DNA from: Chloroflexota bacterium
Lineage (GTDB): Bacteria; Chloroflexota; Anaerolineae; Anaerolineales; Villigracilaceae
Assembly: GCA_026389975.1 (NCBI GenBank)
Contig: JAPLGV010000386.1
Coordinates: 1-6,349 of the forward strand
DNA: 6,349 nt
Direction of reading: 5' to 3'
The notes beneath the pieces were generated by a model. It was not told where the DNA came from. It worked only from the letters and a program-made list of their open reading frames with translations, and made no database searches. Position numbers and translations under genes: made by a program. Below, one piece after another: positions 5,952-6,349 of this stretch (positions are counted from its first letter, which is position 1; the number at the start of each line of letters is the position of its first letter).

Positions 5952-5981
5952 AGTATACTGCTTCTTTCTAAAAATTGGAAA
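5952..5981 (-). promoter_or_regulatory. Candidate promoter of the thrC-led operon, possibly leaderless
   Basis: On the minus strand a -10-like TATACT (5952-5957) lies 7 bases before the thrC ATG at 5944. A -35-like TTTCCA (5976-5981; 4 of 6 matches to TTGACA) is 18 bases further upstream. With the usual distance from -10 to start site, transcription would begin at or within a base or two of the A of the ATG, leaving no leader. This agrees with the lack of a ribosome-binding site. The spacer overlaps a partial R repeat on the other strand. Confidence 0.5.
5956..5972 (+). repeat. Partial R-like repeat (R5) inside the thrC promoter
   Basis: TACTGCTTCTT is identical to the first 11 bases of the R repeat, followed by TCTAAA in place of GCATAAA. 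Similarity beyond this is weak. Its reverse complement supplies the spacer and touches the -10 box of the thrC promoter candidate. It may be a decayed copy or, less likely, chance. Confidence 0.45.
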
Positions 5982-6074
5982 CTCGTCTGTACCGGATTGT
6001 TTGTATCTGCCAAAGCTTCGGCCCGGATATTCCGGCGTAAAAGCATGGAAAAACCTCAATACGATCCACACGAA

Positions 6075-6104
6075 TACTGCTTCTTGCATAAAACTATGAA
6101 CTTT
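6075..6104 (+). repeat. Dispersed repeat R, short copy (R2)
   Basis: TACTGCTTCTTGCATAAA is identical to R1 and R3 over 18 bases. A 7-base variable stretch and ACTTT follow, as in the full copies, and then the similarity stops. The 18-base identity with the same spacing to ACTTT makes chance very unlikely. Confidence 0.8.
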
Positions 6105-6121
6105 CCTGTGTTGAAGGGCTT

Positions 6122-6143
6122 GAATCAAACAGGATTTTGATTC
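6122..6143. other. AT-rich hairpin
   Basis: GAATCAAA (6122-6129) and TTTGATTC (6136-6143) are exact reverse complements around a 6-base loop (CAGGAT). The stem is weak in GC and is not followed by a U-run, so it is not called a terminator. Its right arm overlaps the first three bases of the first tandem U unit. Confidence 0.6.
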
Positions 6144-6222
6144 GGATATTTACGCAGCACCTTGTGGGTTCAAATATTTACGCAGTACCCTGTGGTTCGG
6201 ATATTTATGCAGTACTCTGTAA
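6141..6222 (+). repeat. Three tandem U units (27-28 bp each)
   Basis: Units start at 6141, 6169 and 6196. Each begins TTC, continues (GG/AA)ATATTTA(C/T)GCAG(C/T)AC, and ends with (C/T)TGTGG or CTGTAA. They are contiguous, with no spacer, and diverge by a few bases each. A fourth copy is at 1493-1519. Read on the minus strand the core is TACTGC(G/A)TAAAT, which resembles the R-repeat start TACTGC...ATAAA in inverted orientation, so R and U may be related by descent or form pairs of inverted arms. Confidence 0.82.
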
Positions 6223-6234
6223 TTCATGGGTTGT

Positions 6235-6297
6235 TACTGCTTCTTGCATAAACACGTGCACTTTGAACCCTCAAAATACAGAGATTTACAGCAATTT
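6235..6297 (+). repeat. Dispersed repeat R, full right copy (R3)
   Basis: A full-length partner of 1427-1489 in the same orientation. It keeps TACTGCTTCTTGCATAAA, ACTTTGAAC, TCAAAATACAG and TTACAGCAATTT at identical spacing. The TTTGA/TCAAA hairpin arms (6262-6266 and 6271-6275) are unchanged, while the loop differs (ACCC here, ACGA in R1). Its last base is the first base of R4, so R3 and R4 are direct tandem copies with a 62-base period. Confidence 0.85.
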
Positions 6298-6327
6298 ACT
6301 GCTTCTTGATTAAATCTCTGAACTGAA
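6297..6327 (+). repeat. Dispersed repeat R, diverged copy (R4)
   Basis: TACTGCTTCTTGATTAAA differs from the core at two of 18 bases. A 7-base variable stretch follows, then ACTGAA, which corresponds to ACTTTGAA with TT missing. The similarity then ends. CTGCTTC (6299-6305) can pair with GAAGCGG (6325-6331) with one G-U pair. Confidence 0.7.
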
Positions 6328-6349
6328 GCGGCCAAAAAGTAAGGAAAAA

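Larger units (their letters stand above)
5945..6349. other. Gene-free, repeat-bearing region upstream of thrC
   Basis: No convincing gene is present in these 405 bases. Short open frames on either strand read through the repeats and have no recognisable family features. The region is visibly richer in A and T than the genes. It holds, in order, the thrC promoter candidate, a partial R repeat (5956), a small CCGGA/TCCGG hairpin (6023-6035), repeat R2 (6075), an AT-rich hairpin (6122-6143), three tandem U units (6141-6222) and repeats R3 and R4 in tandem (6235-6327). The last bases (AAGGAAAAA) could be a ribosome-binding site for a gene starting just beyond the window, but this cannot be tested here. 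Confidence 0.8.

Noticed and set aside
5945..6046. N-terminal extension of threonine synthase to an ATG at 6046
   Set aside because: The added residues lack family similarity, precede the zinc ribbon where homologues start, and cross the -10-like promoter element.
5889..6140. 83-codon plus-strand frame across the thrC promoter and R2
   Set aside because: It starts inside thrC on the opposite strand, includes repeat sequence and has no recognisable features.
6122..6143. Intrinsic terminator for a gene entering from either side
   Set aside because: The stem is mostly A-T and lacks a following U-run; no gene ends next to it.
6141..6222. CRISPR array made of the 27-base tandem units
   Set aside because: The units abut one another with no unique spacers and diverge from each other; no cas gene is present.
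6235..6308. Short coding frame through R3 (YCFLHKHVHFEP...)
   Set aside because: The equivalent frame in R1 has stop codons at two places, substitutions do not favour third codon positions, and no start or ribosome-binding site is seen.
6341..6349. AAGGAAAAA as the ribosome-binding site of a plus-strand gene beyond the window
   Set aside because: Plausible in form, but no start codon or coding sequence is visible, so it cannot be supported.

Overview
The window looks like chromosomal DNA from a GC-rich bacterium, most likely a member of the Chloroflexota (Anaerolineae-like). The lineage guess rests on two things: the lone Flp-type pilin with a GQG-x-x-EYA head and an LGPxIGNVFSN tail, and the overall mix of genes. 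It is an inference, since there is no rRNA or other marker in the window.

Layout: two plus-strand genes meet a run of minus-strand genes head-on. On the plus strand are a 5'-truncated miaB (tRNA methylthiotransferase, 1-963) and a Nudix hydrolase (998-1447). On the minus strand, reading from right to left, are a threonine synthase (5944-4784), a histidine kinase wrecked by an internal deletion (4774-4419), a metallo-beta-lactamase-fold protein that has lost most of its metal ligands (4401-3541), a class 3 (R. etli-type) L-asparaginase (3513-2425), an endonuclease III (2428-1748, ATGA overlap with the asparaginase) and a 51-residue Flp-type pilin (1710-1555). Gaps of 9, 17, 27 and 37 bases and one overlap suggest one transcript starting at a promoter just in front of the threonine synthase. 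A second promoter in the tail of nth probably serves the pilin. A hairpin at 1522-1550 separates the two converging sets.

The gene products do not form an obvious single pathway. Asparaginase yields aspartate, which feeds the threonine branch that threonine synthase completes; this is the only metabolic link. MiaB, Nudix and Nth are housekeeping tRNA modification, nucleotide clean-up and base-excision repair functions.

The most unusual content is non-coding. An AT-richer composite repeat occurs in the same orientation on both sides of the minus-strand block. Part R is about 63 bp and begins TACTGCTTCTTGCATAAA; part U is about 27 bp. R and U follow one another at 1427-1519, and they recur as several copies in the gene-free right end (5945-6349). 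The left R copy supplies the last codons of the Nudix gene. A separate perfect 26-bp palindrome supplies the stop codon of miaB. Nothing in the window amounts to a defence system, phage, transposase or CRISPR array.
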